Below are positions 4,994 to 6,996 of a stretch of 6,996 nucleotides of DNA, one piece after another. The position numbers and the translations under genes were made by a program. How positions within the stretch are numbered: position 1 is the stretch's first letter; each line of letters begins with the position of its first letter. Under the pieces are notes generated by a model. It did not search any database, had not been told where the DNA came from, and was given only the letters and a program-made list of their open reading frames with translations. This stretch comes from Pedobacter sp. (GTDB lineage Bacteria > Bacteroidota > Bacteroidia > Sphingobacteriales > Sphingobacteriaceae), in contig JASLGV010000080.1 of NCBI GenBank assembly GCA_030149995.1, forward strand, positions 1-6,996. The letters are read 5' to 3'.

Positions 4994-6996
4994 ATGATGA
5001 ATCAAGTAACAGGTAAAGCGCCCGTAAATACCGAAGGTATTATGGCATATCTATCCAGGTTTATCAAAAACTGGTATTATTTTGTTGGAAGTATCAGCAT
5101 TTGTTTGGCATTTGTGTTTGCCTATTTATACATAACACCACCTCAATACAAAATAACCAGCACCCTGCTCATTCAGGATGATAAAAATGGAGCTGCTGTA
5201 TCAAACAGCACGGCGTTCAGTGATTTGAATATGTTTCAGACCGTTAAAACAGTAGACAACGAAATTGAAATTCTACGTTCACGCGATTTGCTTTACGAAG
5301 TGTTTAATAAACTGGCACTTCAAACTGCCTATTTTGTAAAAAAAGATTTTAAAACAACCGAACTATATGGTCAGAATTTACCCATTGTCATTAGATCGTA
5401 CAGATTGGATGAAAAGGCATTTTTTAAAAAAATATGGGTGGAAGCCGTAAGCGACTCGACTTTTCGCCTGCGAGACAGCCTGAGGACGCAGGTTTTTAAA
5501 TATGGAGCATCGATTAAGCAACCCAGCTATCACATACAGGTAGATAAGGGACCAGCCTTTGCCATGGGCTACGACAAAATACGACTCCAGTTTAGAAACT
5601 TATACAAACTCACAGAAGCCTATAACCTGGTAAGACTAAAAATTGTTCCCGTTGTAAAAGATGCCAATACCATTGTAATCAGTTTAAATGATAATGTCCC
5701 TCAACGAGGTATTGATATTCTGACAGGACTGATAGAAACGTATAACATCAACAACGTAAACAATAAAAATTTAATTGCACAAAATACCATTCACTTTATT
5801 GATAACCGGCTGAAGTACCTGGTAAATGATTTATCTGGTGGAGAACAGGATGTTGAAGACTATAAGCAGCAGAACCGGGTAACCGATGTTGGCATGGATG
5901 CACAGCGAAACATGGCTAAATCCGGTGAATATAATCAGTTACTTGAAAACGTAAATGTTCAATTACGGATTATTGGTTCGATAGAACGTTATTTTAATGG
6001 GCAGCAGGATCAGCATACCCTGGCACCAAGTACACTGGGATTAAAAGATCCCATATTAAACAGTTTAATCGCAAAATTTAACGAACTGCAACTCGATAGA
6101 AACCGGATGTTGCGTACCGCAAACGATGGTAACCCGCTGGTTACAATCGTTACAGACCAGCTATCTGCGCTAAAATCCAATATACTCGAAAACCTGACCA
6201 CCATAAAACAAGGATTTCTGATCGAAAAAAACAACCTGCAGTTTAATTATGCACAATACGATGCCAAGGTACGCTCTTCGCCAAAAATAGAACGTGGCCT
6301 GCTCGAAAGAAGCAGAGAGCAGCATGTTAAGTCGGGTTTATACCAATATTTATTACAGAAACGCGAAGAAACAGCTCTGTCTTTATCAGCTACCGTACCC
6401 ACTTCTCAGGTGATTGATAAACCCGCTTACAACACTGTACCCGATAGTCCTAAACAACCTTTATTGTATTTATGCGGAATTATTATTGGATGTGCCATAC
6501 CTGCAGGTATTATTTATGCAAATGTCTTTTTTAACAATAAAGTAAAGGATACAGAAATAATTGAACTGACAGGAGCAAAATTATTAGGTGCTTTATCACA
6601 CAATCTGAATAAGGATACGATTGTTTTTCAAAAAGACAACCGGTCTACCATTTCAGAGCTGTTCCGCTACATCCGGATGAACCTTGGTTTAATGTCTGGA
6701 CAACCCGGTAACAAGGTTATCCTGGTTACCTCCGGATCACAGGGAGAAGGAAAAACTTTTTTCAGCCTGAATCTGGCTACAACTTTATCCATGCTGGATA
6801 AACGTGTACTGATTTTAGAATTTGATTTACGAAAACCCGATTTGCTGAATAAAATAGGTTTAAAACAAAAGTCGGGCATAACAGATTTTTTGCAGGCCGA
6901 TCATGTTAAAATAAAAGATCTCATCCAGCCCACAGAGATATCACCTAATTTATTTGTTGCAGGTTGTGGCAAAATTCCAGAACACCCCGCAGAACT
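4994..6996 (+). CDS. Wzc-like polysaccharide co-polymerase with BY-kinase domain (3' end outside window)
   Basis: This inner-membrane protein would control polysaccharide chain length and export with the Wza-like neighbour, and carries a bacterial tyrosine kinase domain. The frame is open from ATG at 4994 to the window edge: 667 residues, with roughly another 100-140 expected from family size. A Wzz-type N-terminus has a first membrane helix at about 27-47 (YYFVGSISICLAFVFAYLYI). A long, partly helical periplasmic region follows (to about 450). A GNVR-like stretch (YQYLLQKREETALSLS, then VIDKPAY, about 450-475) leads to a second helix at about 490-513. The cytoplasmic kinase has Walker A GSQGEGKT (581-588, Lys587) and Walker A' VLILEFDLRKP (605-615). 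The Walker A' has Glu609 where many BY-kinases have Asp. GCGKIPEHPAE at the edge matches the usual GxxPxNPxE motif. Walker B and the C-terminal tyrosine cluster are beyond the window. An ATG at 4997 is an alternative start. The short spacing to the upstream gene implies one operon. Confidence 0.93.
   Translation, partial: MMNQVTGKAPVNTEGIMAYLSRFIKNWYYFVGSISICLAFVFAYLYITPPQYKITSTLLIQDDKNGAAVSNSTAFSDLNMFQTVKTVDNEIEILRSRDLLYEVFNKLALQTAYFVKKDFKTTELYGQNLPIVIRSYRLDEKAFFKKIWVEAVSDSTFRLRDSLRTQVFKYGASIKQPSYHIQVDKGPAFAMGYDKIRLQFRNLYKLTEAYNLVRLKIVPVVKDANTIVISLNDNVPQRGIDILTGLIETYNINNVNNKNLIAQNTIHFIDNRLKYLVNDLSGGEQDVEDYKQQNRVTDVGMDAQRNMAKSGEYNQLLENVNVQLRIIGSIERYFNGQQDQHTLAPSTLGLKDPILNSLIAKFNELQLDRNRMLRTANDGNPLVTIVTDQLSALKSNILENLTTIKQGFLIEKNNLQFNYAQYDAKVRSSPKIERGLLERSREQHVKSGLYQYLLQKREETALSLSATVPTSQVIDKPAYNTVPDSPKQPLLYLCGIIIGCAIPAGIIYANVFFNNKVKDTEIIELTGAKLLGALSHNLNKDTIVFQKDNRSTISELFRYIRMNLGLMSGQPGNKVILVTSGSQGEGKTFFSLNLATTLSMLDKRVLILEFDLRKPDLLNKIGLKQKSGITDFLQADHVKIKDLIQPTEISPNLFVAGCGKIPEHPAE

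Noticed and set aside
6010..6879. Minus-strand ORFs at 6010-6234 and 6667-6879
   Set aside because: Both lie antisense to the Wzc-like gene, whose Walker motifs fix the true frame.
1..6996. Possible mobile element, CRISPR array, toxin-antitoxin or defence system
   Set aside because: I saw no transposase or integrase sequence, flanking direct repeats, regularly spaced repeats or paired small genes. The gene content is housekeeping, sensor kinase and polysaccharide export.

Overview
The window reads as chromosomal DNA from a Bacteroidota species, most like the Sphingobacteriaceae (Pedobacter or Mucilaginibacter type). This rests on AT-rich intergenic DNA, mostly absent Shine-Dalgarno sequences, TAnnTTTG-type promoter candidates, a B-type succinate dehydrogenase iron-sulfur subunit and a Bacteroidota-style exopolysaccharide export pair. 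The genus is inference; no rRNA or species marker is present.

Layout. (1) Bases 1-350 hold the 3' end of sdhB, with both downstream Fe-S cysteine motifs. (2) Bases 351-865 are mostly non-coding, with a possible 56-residue single-helix membrane protein (440-610), a small hairpin and a candidate promoter for the next gene. (3) Bases 866-1948 encode a ChaA-type Ca2+(Na+,K+)/H+ antiporter. (4) A strong 16-bp hairpin at 2070-2105 sits between this gene and the convergent gene after it, and can serve as a terminator for both. (5) On the minus strand, 3656-2124 is a cytoplasmic histidine kinase gene with two tandem PAS domains. Its frame carries an in-frame TAG at codon 40 (3537-3539). No ATG, GTG or TTG start lies between that stop and the Met at 3161, so the first PAS domain is orphaned. 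(6) Bases 3657-4259 are about 600 bp of very AT-rich DNA with no convincing gene. It holds a perfect 22-bp palindrome, an 8-2-8 inverted repeat and a promoter candidate. (7) From 4260 to the window end an exopolysaccharide/capsule operon begins: a Wza-like export lipoprotein (4260-4979), then, 14 bp later, a Wzc-like co-polymerase/tyrosine kinase (from 4994) that runs off the edge after 667 residues.

How the parts relate. The Wza- and Wzc-like proteins together form the outer- and inner-membrane parts of a polysaccharide secretion machine. The damaged kinase is transcribed divergently from that operon across the palindrome-containing spacer, so a regulatory link is possible but unproven. The sdhB and chaA genes look like unrelated housekeeping functions. 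I see no mobile element, CRISPR array, tRNA, rRNA or clearly novel multi-gene system. The most unusual items are the interrupted kinase and the palindrome upstream of the export operon.
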